Positions 54,655-63,262 of a stretch of 64,000 bases of DNA are shown piece by piece. The notes below the pieces were generated by a model. The model was not told where the DNA came from. It worked only from the letters and a program-made list of their open reading frames with translations, and ran no database searches. The stretch spans positions 13,496-77,495 of the forward strand of contig JBOICK010000100.1 of the NCBI GenBank assembly GCA_050739895.1. Direction: 5' to 3'. A program made the translations under genes and the position numbers. Each line of letters opens with the position of its first letter. The first letter of the stretch is position 1. Source of the stretch: Stenotrophobium sp050739895 (GTDB taxonomy: Bacteria > Pseudomonadota > Gammaproteobacteria > Nevskiales > Nevskiaceae).

Positions 54655-55795
54655 ACCGGAACGGACAGATCCCAACCGCGACCGCGGCATCACCGTCCCT
54701 TATGCGCCGGCCAAGCGGCACCTGGCGCGCTGGCGCTGGTATGCGATTCTGTTGGTGGTCAGCAGTCCACTGCTTTATTTCGCCGGCCGGTTGCTGCTGT
54801 CTTCAGTGCTGGTCGAGGCTCCGGCGGTGGTCAGTCAAGACCAGATCACGGTTCGCGCCAGCGGCCAGGGCTATGTCGATGAGGTCTTCGTCAAGCCGAT
54901 GGAGGAAGTTGCCGCCGGCGCGCCGCTGGTGCGCCTGAGCAATCCTGACCTGGATCGACACCTGGACCAGCTTCGTGCCGAACTCCAAGCCTTGGCAGGC
55001 GTGAAGACCGGTGGCCACGAAACCAGCATCTCGACGGTCAACCTTGAAGACCAACTGGATATCGCGAAGCAACAACGCGAACAGCGCAGCCAGCATTTAG
55101 GCATGGTGCAGCAACTCTATACCCAGGGTGCCGCCACGGATGCGGAGCTGGCGGCGGCGCGTGGCGAGGTGCAGCAGGCCGAAACCCAAGTGGCCCAGAT
55201 CTATCAGCAAATGACGATGCTCAATCGGCCTGCCGGCCAGGTCGCGCAGCAGCAGTTGCAGGCTCAAGTCCAGGCTCGCGTGCTTTCGTTGCGCGCGGAG
55301 ATCGCCGGCATCGAGAAGCAAAATGAAAGCCTGCTGGTTACGGCGCCGTCTGCTGGCCGCATCGTCGATCTGACCCTGGTCAAAGGCGACCAATTGGCGG
55401 TGGGCGGCAAGGTTGCAATGCTGGCCCCGGACAACAGCGAGCTTCACGTCGACGCCTATGTGCCGCCAAAGTATTCCGGGTACGCCAGGGATGGCGTGCG
55501 TGCCGTCGTGTTTTTCCCCAATGGAGTACGGCGCCCGGCGGAAGTCGTGGATGTTCCACAGGAGACCCTGCAGGTTCCCAGCGCACACCCGGAGATGTTC
55601 GGGAGCGGCCAGGTGGGGGTTCTGGTGCGGATGAAATTTACCGACGCCGGCAAGGGGAACGCCGGACTGACCAACGGCTTGCCGGTAAAGGTGCGTTTTG
55701 AAAACCGCTGGAACACCGAACTGCCGCAGAAAACCGAGGCCGTGCTACGCAACAGTTGGACCTTGATGCACTCGGTTCTGCAAAACTGGAGTTAA
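54635..55795 (+). CDS. HlyD/Alg44-like periplasmic adaptor
   Basis: 386 residues; the ATG lies inside the 3' end of the previous gene (20-nt overlap). One TM helix (WYAILLVVSSPLLYFAGRLLL, ~34-54), then a split lipoyl domain (ITVRASGQGYVDEVFVKP ... LVTAPSAGRIVDLTLVKGD), a coiled-coil hairpin (~110-240) and a beta-barrel domain (LHVDAYVPPKY). This is the membrane-fusion subunit that would bridge the synthase in the inner membrane and the TolC fusion in the outer membrane. No PilZ domain precedes it, unlike Alg44. Confidence 0.9.
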   Translation: MKVRFVEPERTDPNRDRGITVPYAPAKRHLARWRWYAILLVVSSPLLYFAGRLLLSSVLVEAPAVVSQDQITVRASGQGYVDEVFVKPMEEVAAGAPLVRLSNPDLDRHLDQLRAELQALAGVKTGGHETSISTVNLEDQLDIAKQQREQRSQHLGMVQQLYTQGAATDAELAAARGEVQQAETQVAQIYQQMTMLNRPAGQVAQQQLQAQVQARVLSLRAEIAGIEKQNESLLVTAPSAGRIVDLTLVKGDQLAVGGKVAMLAPDNSELHVDAYVPPKYSGYARDGVRAVVFFPNGVRRPAEVVDVPQETLQVPSAHPEMFGSGQVGVLVRMKFTDAGKGNAGLTNGLPVKVRFENRWNTELPQKTEAVLRNSWTLMHSVLQNWS

Positions 55796-55799
55796 TGTC

Positions 55800-56837
55800 A
55801 TGAATACTGCCATCAGAGACACGGGACGCAAGCCGACTGCCTTGCACGGCGTCTCCGGCAAGCGTCAGTTTCGCCAGCTGCCGCGCATCCTGGTCATCGG
55901 CGGCGCCGGGTTCATCGGTTCGCATGTCGTCGAAGCCCTGCTTGGCAAGGGCTGGGCGGTTCGCGTTTTCGACGACCTTTCGACCGGCAAGCTGCAAAAC
56001 CTGCCGCTCAATCATCCTGATCTGGAACTGCGCATCGGCAACATCCTCGACCATGCCAGCCTGCGCGATGCCATGCGCGATATCCATCGCTGCATACACC
56101 TGGCCGCGCAGGTTTCCGCTGCCCGCTCGGTGGAGGAACCGCGCGAGTCGGCGCTGTGCAATGTGCTGGGCTTCATCAACGTGCTGGAGGGGGCACGCCA
56201 CTTGCAGATGAAACGCCTGGTTTATGCATCGTCCGCAGCAGTTTATGGCGACTGCCCCAACCTGCCGCTGGCCGAGGAAGAAACACCCCAGCCCGTAAAC
56301 CCCTACGGTCTGGAGAAGCATGTCGACGAACTCTATGCCGATCTCTATTTCCGGCAGTACGGCCTGCGGGCATTGGGGTTGCGTTTCTTCAATGTCTATG
56401 GACCTCGCCAGGATCCGTCCTCGCCGTATTCGGGGGTCATCAGCAAATTTCTCGATTGCCTGAACACGAAGCATGCTCCGCGCGTCTATGGCGATGGCGG
56501 CCAGACCCGCGACTTCATCCACGTCGGCGATGTCGCCCAAGCCTGCTTGGTGGCGCTGGAGTCGGATTACTGCGGTGTCTGCAATGTCGCCACCGGACAG
56601 CGTGTGGACCTGCTGCGCATGGTCGACATTCTTAGCTCCGCCATGGATGTTGCGGTGACGCCGGAGTTTGCGCCGGCTCGTGCCGGCGACATCCGCCACT
56701 CCTGCGGCAGTACCGAACGGTTGCAACGGCAGCTTCGGCACACGCCAAAAATCGGCCTGGAGGTCGGGCTGACCGCGCTCGCTGACTATTACAGGCGACA
56801 GCCGGCAGTCAAGTTCACGGGCGCTCGCCGCGTCTAA
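55800..56837 (+). CDS. NAD-dependent UDP-sugar epimerase (GalE/WbpP-like)
   Basis: 345 residues, extended SDR. The N-terminal NAD site is VIGGAGFIGSHVVEAL, with D of FDDLSTG; the catalytic part has YASSAAVYGD and the Tyr-xxx-Lys in NPYGLEKHVDELY. FFNVYGPRQDPSSPYSGVI is typical of UDP-glucose(NAc)/glucuronate 4-epimerases. It probably provides the nucleotide sugar polymerised by the GT2. GGAG precedes the ATG, four nt after the HlyD stop. Confidence 0.9.
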   Translation: MNTAIRDTGRKPTALHGVSGKRQFRQLPRILVIGGAGFIGSHVVEALLGKGWAVRVFDDLSTGKLQNLPLNHPDLELRIGNILDHASLRDAMRDIHRCIHLAAQVSAARSVEEPRESALCNVLGFINVLEGARHLQMKRLVYASSAAVYGDCPNLPLAEEETPQPVNPYGLEKHVDELYADLYFRQYGLRALGLRFFNVYGPRQDPSSPYSGVISKFLDCLNTKHAPRVYGDGGQTRDFIHVGDVAQACLVALESDYCGVCNVATGQRVDLLRMVDILSSAMDVAVTPEFAPARAGDIRHSCGSTERLQRQLRHTPKIGLEVGLTALADYYRRQPAVKFTGARRV

Positions 56838-56866
56838 ACCCTTGTATCGACAGAGAGAGGAACGCC

Positions 56867-57589
56867 ATGTGTGGACTGGTTGGCGCGGTAGCGCAAAAGA
56901 ATGTCACTCCAATTTTGATTGAAGCGCTGGAGCGCCTCGAAGATGACGGCTACGTTTCCACCGAGGTAGCGGTGGTCAACCGTCGGCGTCACATGAGGGT
57001 GAACCGTCGAGTTGGCAAGGCCAGCAAATTGCGCCGCAGCCTGAATAACGACGCCGTGATGGACAGTCCTTTGGGAATCGGCCATACGCGCTGGGCCACG
57101 CAAGGCGAACCTGCGGAGCACTATGCTCACGCGTATGTATCGTGTGACGAGGTGGCGGTGGTGCATAACGGCATCATCGAAAATCACGAGATGCTCAAGC
57201 GTGATCTCGAAGCCAAGGGTTACTATTTTCGTTCCGATACAGACACCGAGGTAATCTCGCATCTGATCCATTTGTACTTGACGCCCGATGCCAGCCTGCT
57301 GGAGGCAGTACGTACTGCGGTACTCGAACTTACCGGCGCATATGCAATCGCTGTACTGGCGGTTTCGGAACCCGAGACCCTGGTGGTTGCGCGCAGCGGA
57401 TGTCCGTTGGTAATCGGTGTCGGTGAGTCTGAGCAGTATGTCGCTTCCGATGTTGCCGCACTGCTGCCGGTAACGCGCCGGCTCATCTTCATGGAGGAAG
57501 GCGACGTCGCCGAATTGAAGCTCGGCAACATCAGTATCGTCGACGACAGCGGCAAGGTTGCGATTCGGCCGTTGCGCGATCTTCGCTAA
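56867..57589 (+). CDS. Stand-alone GlmS-type class II glutaminase domain
   Basis: 240 residues beginning MCGLVGAV, so Cys2 is the N-terminal nucleophile after Met removal. GIGHTRWATQGEP, VVHNGIIENH and SDTDTEVISH are the glutamine-binding motifs of GlmS, all intact. The two SIS sugar-isomerase domains that follow in GlmS (~360 residues) are missing, and no continuation is visible in any frame downstream. It may deliver ammonia to a partner, or sense glutamine/amino-sugar supply for polymer synthesis. GAGG lies 6 nt before the ATG; last gene of the operon. Confidence 0.85.
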   Translation: MCGLVGAVAQKNVTPILIEALERLEDDGYVSTEVAVVNRRRHMRVNRRVGKASKLRRSLNNDAVMDSPLGIGHTRWATQGEPAEHYAHAYVSCDEVAVVHNGIIENHEMLKRDLEAKGYYFRSDTDTEVISHLIHLYLTPDASLLEAVRTAVLELTGAYAIAVLAVSEPETLVVARSGCPLVIGVGESEQYVASDVAALLPVTRRLIFMEEGDVAELKLGNISIVDDSGKVAIRPLRDLR

Positions 57590-57699
57590 GTCGGTTGTAG
57601 CGCCGCGGCATGGGAGAACTGGAGCGCTACTTCAAGGGCGGCACGCGAATTTTATTGTCGGGGAATAGCGCACGGCCGCCGCGCTTCGCCTGTCGCCGC

Positions 57700-57860
57700 G
57701 CAGCGAGAACGGCGAGAAATTTGTGCCGTGGTTGCAGGTGTCGACGTTTCCGCTGTGCTTGAGGAAATCGACCACGCGTAGGTCACCGGGGTCAGCGCCA
57801 CTTCGACCATCTCCTTGAACACGAAGTTGGCGTTCACCACGGTACCATCGTGTCGCTGTT
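57700..57860 (-). pseudogene. yhhQ (queuosine precursor transporter) C-terminal remnant
   Basis: The reverse strand encodes NFVFKEMVEVALTPVTYA, closely matching NFVFKVMVEVVATPLTYA of the intact yhhQ 2.2 kb away; after a one-base deletion near 57775 the other frame continues VVDFLKHSGNVDTCNHGTNF, matching the C-terminus SPFSL. The N-terminal 75% is missing. Divergence from the intact copy rules out a very recent duplication. Confidence 0.82.
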
Positions 57861-57871
57861 CCGGAGGCTGA

Positions 57872-59323
57872 TCAGGCGGAGTCTGCCGCCGTGGTCTCGA
57901 TGGCCGCGGCCGCGTTGCCGCGCGACTCACCGCGCAGCAGCAACGCGCCGATCAGGGCCGCGAGTACGGCGAACCCGGCGCCGGTCGCGAAGGCAAGGTG
58001 ATAGCCGCTGTTGAGCGCCGCCACCGCGTCAGTTCCCGCCGGCAAGCCGCGGCCGCTGCGCGCGGCGGCGAGGCTGGCCAGCACCGCAAGGCCGAGCGCG
58101 CCACCCATCGTGAACGCGGTGTTGACGATGCCCGAGGCCAGGCCGGATTCGCTCGGCGCGACGCCGCTCATCGCCACCAGCAGCAGCGGGTTCAACGCCA
58201 TGCCGGTGCCCAGACCCAGCAGCACCATGCCCGGCAGGATGTGGCGCGCGAACACGCCGTCGACCGGCGCCAGTGCGAACAGTCCGAGGCCGGCCGCCAC
58301 CAGCAGCATGCCCAGCACCAGCGGCGCGCGGTTGCCGTAGCGCATGACGATGCGCGCAGACAGCCCCAGCGAGAACGCGGCCATGATCAGGTTGGCCGGC
58401 AGGAACGCGAGACCCACCTGCATCGGGCTGTAGCCGAGCACCCCCTGCATATAGAGCGCCGAGATGAAGAACCAGGCGAACATCGCGCCCGACCACAGGA
58501 TGCCGATGAGGTTGGCGGCCGCGACCGGACGCAGGCGGAAAATCCGCAGCGGCACCAGCGGCGCACGCACGCGGGATTCGATCGCCAGGAACGCGGCGAT
58601 CAGCAACGCCGCGGCGCCGAGCAGGCTCAGCGTCTGCGCTGTCAGCCAGCCGGCTTCGTTGCCACCGACGATGGCGTAAACCGCCAGCAGCAGCGACAGC
58701 GTCACGGTCACAGCGCCGCCGAAGTCGAGTCGCACATCGCCGTTGCCGCGATCCGCCGGCAGCAGCGACAGAGACAGTACGAGCACCGCGATGCCGACCG
58801 GCAGGTTGACCAGGAAGATCCAGTGCCAGCTCAGCGTGCCGGTGAGCAGGCCGCCGAGCAGCACGCCGACGCTGCCGCCGCCAGCCATGACGAAGCCGAA
58901 GATACCCATCGCCTTGGCGCGGTCGGCCGGTTCGGTGAACAGGTTCATGATCAGCGACAGCGCCGCCGCTGATACCACTGCGCCGCCCAGACCCTGCACC
59001 GCGCGCGCCGCCACCAGCAGCGATTGCGTGCGCGACAGCCCGCAGGCCAGCGAGGCCAGGGTGAACAGTGCGATGCCGCAGAGAAATACGCGGCGGTACC
59101 CATACAGGTCGCCAAGGCGTCCACCCAGCAGGAGGAAGCCGCCGAAGGTCAGCATGTAGGCGTTCACCACCCACACCAGAGAAGTTCCGGAAAAGCCGAG
59201 ATCGGCGCGAATCGAGGGCAGCGCGACGTTCACGATCGTGGTGTCGAGCACGATCATCAGGTCGCCGAGGCACAGCACCAGCAGGGCCAGCCAGCGCCGT
59301 CGCATTTCGGTTTCGTCATTCAT
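57872..59323 (-). CDS. DHA2-family MFS drug/metabolite exporter (14 TM)
   Basis: 483 residues with about 14 hydrophobic helices. LDTTIVNVALPSI (motif D1), LGGRLGDLYGYRRVFL (motif A) and AARAVQGLGGAVVSAAALSLI (motif B/C region) are typical of EmrB/QacA proteins. Proton-driven export is likely; substrate unknown. Its end lies about 14 nt from the yhhQ remnant, so the exporter and the following YciI gene sit between the broken and the intact yhhQ. Confidence 0.9.
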   Translation of the reverse strand: MNDETEMRRRWLALLVLCLGDLMIVLDTTIVNVALPSIRADLGFSGTSLVWVVNAYMLTFGGFLLLGGRLGDLYGYRRVFLCGIALFTLASLACGLSRTQSLLVAARAVQGLGGAVVSAAALSLIMNLFTEPADRAKAMGIFGFVMAGGGSVGVLLGGLLTGTLSWHWIFLVNLPVGIAVLVLSLSLLPADRGNGDVRLDFGGAVTVTLSLLLAVYAIVGGNEAGWLTAQTLSLLGAAALLIAAFLAIESRVRAPLVPLRIFRLRPVAAANLIGILWSGAMFAWFFISALYMQGVLGYSPMQVGLAFLPANLIMAAFSLGLSARIVMRYGNRAPLVLGMLLVAAGLGLFALAPVDGVFARHILPGMVLLGLGTGMALNPLLLVAMSGVAPSESGLASGIVNTAFTMGGALGLAVLASLAAARSGRGLPAGTDAVAALNSGYHLAFATGAGFAVLAALIGALLLRGESRGNAAAAIETTAADSA

Positions 59324-59354
59324 GCGGTGATCGCCTCGTGTGCCGTCGCCGAGG

Positions 59355-59780
59355 TCACTTCCTGGCCGCCATCTGCGCGCGCAGGCGCTCTTCCTGTTCC
59401 CGCAACTCGGGCGTGAATTCGGCGCCGAAGTCCTCCGCCTCGAAGATCGGGCGAATCTCGATGTCGGAATCGCTCTCCATCGGATTGGGGCAGCGCTTGA
59501 TCCACTCGATCGCCTGCTCCATCGATTTCACCTGCCACAGCCAGTAACCGGCGATCAGCTCCTTGGTCTCGGCGAAGGGGCCGTCGGTCACGCTGCGGCG
59601 GCTGCCGGCGAAATGCACTCGCACGCCCTTCGCGCTCGGCTGCAGGCCCTCGCCGGCCAGCATGATGCCGGCCTTCACCAGTTGCTCGTTGTATTTGCCC
59701 ATCTCGGCCAGCAGCTGTTCGCTGGGCATCTTGCCTGCTTCCGATTCCTTGCTTGCCTTGACGATGACCATGACTCGCAT
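59355..59780 (-). CDS. YciI/DGPF-domain protein
   Basis: 141 residues; MRVMVIVKASKESEAG, HFAGSRRSVTDGPFAETKELIAGYWLWQVKS contain the DGPF motif of the YCII-related family, ferredoxin-like proteins commonly encoded near ECF sigma factors. No sigma-factor gene is here. Catalytic role unclear. GGAG lies 8 nt before the ATG; upstream of the exporter gene with a 31-nt gap, so probably one operon. Confidence 0.88.
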   Translation of the reverse strand: MRVMVIVKASKESEAGKMPSEQLLAEMGKYNEQLVKAGIMLAGEGLQPSAKGVRVHFAGSRRSVTDGPFAETKELIAGYWLWQVKSMEQAIEWIKRCPNPMESDSDIEIRPIFEAEDFGAEFTPELREQEERLRAQMAARK

Positions 59781-59905
59781 GATGTTGTCTCCGATGTGGG
59801 TGGCTGGAACGCCCGTCCGCGCCGGGCATCTCTACTACTTAGTCGAACGGGCGGCCGGCAAATCGACACGGGCAGGTGACTTTTTCGTCGCCGAAATTTC
59901 CCCCT

Positions 59906-60649
59906 CTAGGCACGCTTGCCGGAATGATAGCGGCGCTGCTCGCCCTCATCACCCTTGAGCGAGAACGGCGAGAAGTTGGTGCCGGCGTCGTAAGTATCGA
60001 CGCCCTCGCTGCGCTTGAGCCAGCCGACCACGGCGTAGGTCAGCGGCGTGGCCACGACTTCCACCATCACCTTGAACACGAAGTTGGAGAGCACGACTTC
60101 GGCCATCGTGCCGCTGGTCCAGATGCCGTAGAAGGCCAGCGGGAAGAACACCAGCGAATCCACCGCCTGGCCGCAGATCGTCGAACCGATAGTGCGCGTC
60201 CACAGGTGACGGCCTTGGGTCAGCAGCTTCATCTTCGCCAGCACGTAGGAATTGACGAAGTCGCCGAGCCAGTAGGCGGCAAGGCCGGCAAGCACGATGC
60301 GGAAGGTGTTGCCGAAGGCGATCTCCAGCGCCGGCTGCAACTCCTTGTTGAACGGTTCGCTCGGACTCGGCGGGATCGCGAGCATGATCCAGGCCATGAC
60401 GCTGGCGAACAGCAGTGCGCCGAAGCCGGCCCAGATCGCGCGGCGCGCGCGCGCGTAGCCATAAACCTCGGTGAGGATGTCGCCGAAGATGTAACTGATC
60501 GGAAAGAAGATGTTGCCGGCGCCATAGTCGAAAGGGCCGATGAATGGCAGCGTGACCGTCGCCACCTTGGCCGGGCCGATCAGGTTGGAGCACAGCAGAA
60601 TCGTCACCATCCCGGCAACCAGAAAATCGTAATAACGATAAGTGCGCAT
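59906..60649 (-). CDS. yhhQ: Queuosine precursor transporter YhhQ
   Basis: 247 residues with about six TM helices. Signature segments: FPISYIFGDILTEVYGYARARRAIW, AYWLGDFVNSYVLAKMK, STICGQAVDSLVFFPLAFYG. YhhQ imports preQ0/preQ1 for queuosine tRNA modification. Its C-terminal part is similar to the remnant at 57.7 kb. The AT-core element copy E starts 37 nt upstream of its start codon. Confidence 0.92.
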   Translation of the reverse strand: MRTYRYYDFLVAGMVTILLCSNLIGPAKVATVTLPFIGPFDYGAGNIFFPISYIFGDILTEVYGYARARRAIWAGFGALLFASVMAWIMLAIPPSPSEPFNKELQPALEIAFGNTFRIVLAGLAAYWLGDFVNSYVLAKMKLLTQGRHLWTRTIGSTICGQAVDSLVFFPLAFYGIWTSGTMAEVVLSNFVFKVMVEVVATPLTYAVVGWLKRSEGVDTYDAGTNFSPFSLKGDEGEQRRYHSGKRA

Positions 60650-60685
60650 GGCTTGCAGTGTGCCCTTGATAATGTGATGGCAGGC

Positions 60686-60797
60686 CCACCCGCTCTTGAT
60701 AGTTCGCCGGATCAGCGCGTTATATAATATTAACTATATATTAAATACATCAATAAAATACAACAAACCAGCCACGAAAATCTATGTGAGCGGGTGA
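60686..60797. repeat. AT-core symmetric element, copy E
   Basis: Ends CCACCCGCT and AGCGGGTGA; 24 nt (60695-60718), 46-nt core GTT...AAC (60719-60764), 24 nt (60765-60788). Located between two genes on the same strand. Core pairing is weaker (12 of 23) than in copies B and D. Confidence 0.8.
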
Positions 60798-60909
60798 TTG
60801 CAAATCGGATTCCTGCGCTCACAAGTTTAAGGTTGAAACATAAAAACTGTCAGTGTTAGAAACGTTGCATGAGGCTGCTTAGTGCCAGAAATAGCATCAA
60901 ATCATTCAC

Positions 60910-61281
60910 TCAGCCTGTATGGAACGCGGCCAGCTTGTTGCCATCAAGATCGCGGAAGTAGGCGAAATGGCCAAACCCGCCGCGAGGGCCGGGCGTCCCT
61001 TCGCAGGTTCCACCGAGAGCAAGCGCCTTGGCGTGCAGGCTGGCGACCTGCTCCTGACTGTCCACCTTGATTCCCAGCATGCCGCCGTTGCTGACCGTGG
61101 CCGGCTCCCCGCTATGCGGGCGCGTGATCATGATCATTGCGCCGCCACCAAGCTGGTACAGGAGCCCTTTCGGCGTTGGCATCAACCGCTTGCCACCGAC
61201 ATCACCCAAGAGCGCGTCATAGAAGGCCGTCGCACGCTCAAAATCGTTGGTGCCGATGCACACATATCCTACGTTCGCCAT
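60910..61281 (-). CDS. VOC/glyoxalase-fold protein
   Basis: 123 residues from MANVGYVCIG with AGAG 8 nt upstream. Two beta-alpha-beta-beta-beta modules: ERATAFYDALLGD and ASLHAKALALGGTCEGTPGPRGGFGHFAYFRDLDGNK, the latter the typical VOC end. Function could be lyase, dioxygenase or ligand binding; unresolved. Confidence 0.85.
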   Translation of the reverse strand: MANVGYVCIGTNDFERATAFYDALLGDVGGKRLMPTPKGLLYQLGGGAMIMITRPHSGEPATVSNGGMLGIKVDSQEQVASLHAKALALGGTCEGTPGPRGGFGHFAYFRDLDGNKLAAFHTG

Positions 61282-61474
61282 GTTGATTTCTCTGGTTTCA
61301 TCAGTTTTGCGGAGCCCGAGTTTCGCTGAAAGAGCCAACAACTCGCAAATTTCTTTTACTGGCCTAGATTCGTCGCAAATGTCCGCAATGGGCTGATAGC
61401 TGCCGCCAGTTCAGATTTGTTGTTTTAACGCTATCTGCCTGCACAATTCCACGGAATTTAAACCGCTGACAAAA

Positions 61475-61498
61475 CAAAAAAGCCGCCTTGCGGCGGCT
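61475..61498 (-). terminator. Rho-independent terminator of the pnt operon
   Basis: On the reverse strand: stem AAGCCGCC / GGCGGCTT with GCAA loop, followed by six T residues. It lies 19 nt after the pntB stop. The ~180 nt from here to the VOC gene contain nothing I recognise. Confidence 0.9.
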
Positions 61499-61516
61499 TG
61501 TTCGTCGTACAAAGAA

Positions 61517-62944
61517 TCAATGTCCGCCGTCTAAGGACTTCAGCGCCTGGATCATCTGCACCATCACTTTCTGCGCGTCGCCGTAGACGAGGTTGGTGTT
61601 GTCGCCGTAGAACAGTTCGTTCTCGACGCCGGAATAGCCCTTGCCCTGGCCGCGCTTGACGACGTAGACCTGCTTGGCCTGGTCGACGTTGAGAATCGGC
61701 ATGCCGTAAATCGGGCTGGACTTGTTGGTGCGCGCCGCCGGATTCACGGTGTCGTTGGCGCCGATGACGATGGCGACATCGGCTTCCTTGAACTCGCCGT
61801 TGATGTCTTCGAGATCGTAGATCATGTCGTAGGGCACGCCGGCTTCGGCCAGCAGTACGTTCATGTGGCCGGGCATGCGGCCGGCGACCGGGTGAATCGC
61901 GAACTTGACCTCGACGCCGGCGTCGGTCAGCAGCTTCACGAACTCATAGAGCTTGTGCTGCGCCTGCGCCACTGCCAAACCATAGCCGGGCGCGATGATG
62001 ACCTTGGAGGCATAGCGCATCTGCACCGCGGCGTCGCTGGCCTCGGCGGATTTCATGCTGCCCTTGATCTCGCCCTGCTCTTCGCCACCGGCGGCGCCGA
62101 AGTTGGAGAAGATCACATTGGCGACCGAGCGATTCATCGCCTTGGCCATCAGCAATGTCAGCAGCGTGCCAGCCGAGCCGACCACCATGCCGGCGATCAT
62201 CAGCGCCGGGTTGCCGAGCACGTAGCCTTCAAAGCCGACCGCGAGGCCGGTAAAGGCGTTGTAAAGTGAAATGACCACCGGCATGTCGGCGCCGCCGATG
62301 GGCATGGTCATCAGCACGCCGAACACCAGCGCGGCGATGAAGAACAGTGAGGTCAGCGCGGCCGAGGCGTTGCCGTTGGCGACGAAGACGATGTACAGGC
62401 CCAGCGCGAGGGTGCCGGCGAACACGCTGCCGTTGAGCAATTGCTGGCCCTTGATGCGCCAGGTGCCGTTGATGCGGCCGTCGAGTTTGGCCCAGGCGAT
62501 CAGCGAGCCGGACAGCGACACCGCGCCGATCAGCGCGCCGACGATGGTGACCAGCAGCGGCACCGTGCCGTGCGCCTTGGCGCCGAGCAGTTCCACTGCG
62601 GCGATCGATGCCGCCGCGCCGCCGCCCATGCCGTTGTACAGCGCCACCATCTGCGGCATGCCGGTCATCGGCACTTTCTTGCCGCTCCACCAGGCCCAGA
62701 CTACGCCGATAGTCAGCGCGATCGCGGCGAGTGTGACATTGGTGCTTAGAAACGGTTTCGCGGCTTCTTCAACGCCAAAGAAATACAGGAAGCTGGCCAG
62801 CACCGCCACCAGCATGCCGACGCCGGCGACGACGATGCCCGAGCGCGCCGTCACCGGACTCGACATGCGCTTGAGGCCGTAGATGAACAGAAAGGCCGCG
62901 GCGAAAGAACTGGCCTCGATAATCATTTGTGCATTGATCTGCAT
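61517..62944 (-). CDS. pntB: NAD(P) transhydrogenase subunit beta
   Basis: 475 residues. The N-terminal ~170 residues carry TM helices of domain II; the C-terminal domain III binds NADP(H): IAPGYGLAVAQAQHKLYE, HPVAGRMPGHMNVLLAEA, VIGANDTVNPAARTNKSSPI and GYSGVENELFYGDNT. The complex uses the proton gradient to drive hydride transfer from NADH to NADP+. Last gene of the pnt operon, followed by a terminator. Confidence 0.96.
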   Translation of the reverse strand: MQINAQMIIEASSFAAAFLFIYGLKRMSSPVTARSGIVVAGVGMLVAVLASFLYFFGVEEAAKPFLSTNVTLAAIALTIGVVWAWWSGKKVPMTGMPQMVALYNGMGGGAAASIAAVELLGAKAHGTVPLLVTIVGALIGAVSLSGSLIAWAKLDGRINGTWRIKGQQLLNGSVFAGTLALGLYIVFVANGNASAALTSLFFIAALVFGVLMTMPIGGADMPVVISLYNAFTGLAVGFEGYVLGNPALMIAGMVVGSAGTLLTLLMAKAMNRSVANVIFSNFGAAGGEEQGEIKGSMKSAEASDAAVQMRYASKVIIAPGYGLAVAQAQHKLYEFVKLLTDAGVEVKFAIHPVAGRMPGHMNVLLAEAGVPYDMIYDLEDINGEFKEADVAIVIGANDTVNPAARTNKSSPIYGMPILNVDQAKQVYVVKRGQGKGYSGVENELFYGDNTNLVYGDAQKVMVQMIQALKSLDGGH

Positions 62945-62948
62945 GGCT

Positions 62949-63260
62949 TCAGCCCTTCTTCTTGTTCTTGTCGCTGGACTTGAACATTTCCAGCATGCGT
63001 TCGGTCACCACGTAACCACCAGCGGCGTTACCCGCGCCCAGCAGCACGCCGAAGAAACCGATGGCCTGTTCAAGATGCGTGCTGGCGTTGAGCAGCGCGA
63101 ACATCGCGCCGACGACGACGATGCCGTGCACGAAGTTGCTGCCGGACATCAGCGGCGTGTGCAGAATCGCCGGCACGCGGCCGATGATCTCGTAGCCGGT
63201 GAAGGCCGCGAGCATGAAAATGTAGAGGGCGACAAAGCCCGTGATGACGGTTGGTTCCAT
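62949..63260 (-). CDS. pntA2: NAD(P) transhydrogenase subunit alpha-2 (membrane part)
   Basis: 103 residues with three to four TM helices: VALYIFMLAAFTGYEIIGRVP, LMSGSNFVHGIVVVGAM and FFGVLLGAGNAAGGYVVTERML are hallmark segments of the alpha-subunit membrane domain. Encoded separately from the NAD-binding part, as in Rhodospirillum and many proteobacteria. Four nt before pntB. An upstream extension of 31 codons overlaps pntA1 and was rejected. Confidence 0.94.
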   Translation of the reverse strand: MEPTVITGFVALYIFMLAAFTGYEIIGRVPAILHTPLMSGSNFVHGIVVVGAMFALLNASTHLEQAIGFFGVLLGAGNAAGGYVVTERMLEMFKSSDKNKKKG

Positions 63261-63262
63261 GA

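Noticed and set aside
56867..57650. Frameshifted full-length glmS
   Set aside because: All three frames after the stop lack SIS-domain sequence, and the next recognisable sequence is the reverse-strand yhhQ remnant.
60650..60909. preQ1 riboswitch upstream of yhhQ
   Set aside because: I could not find the short hairpin with A-rich tail and trailing pairing segment close to the start codon; the region is dominated by the AT-core element.
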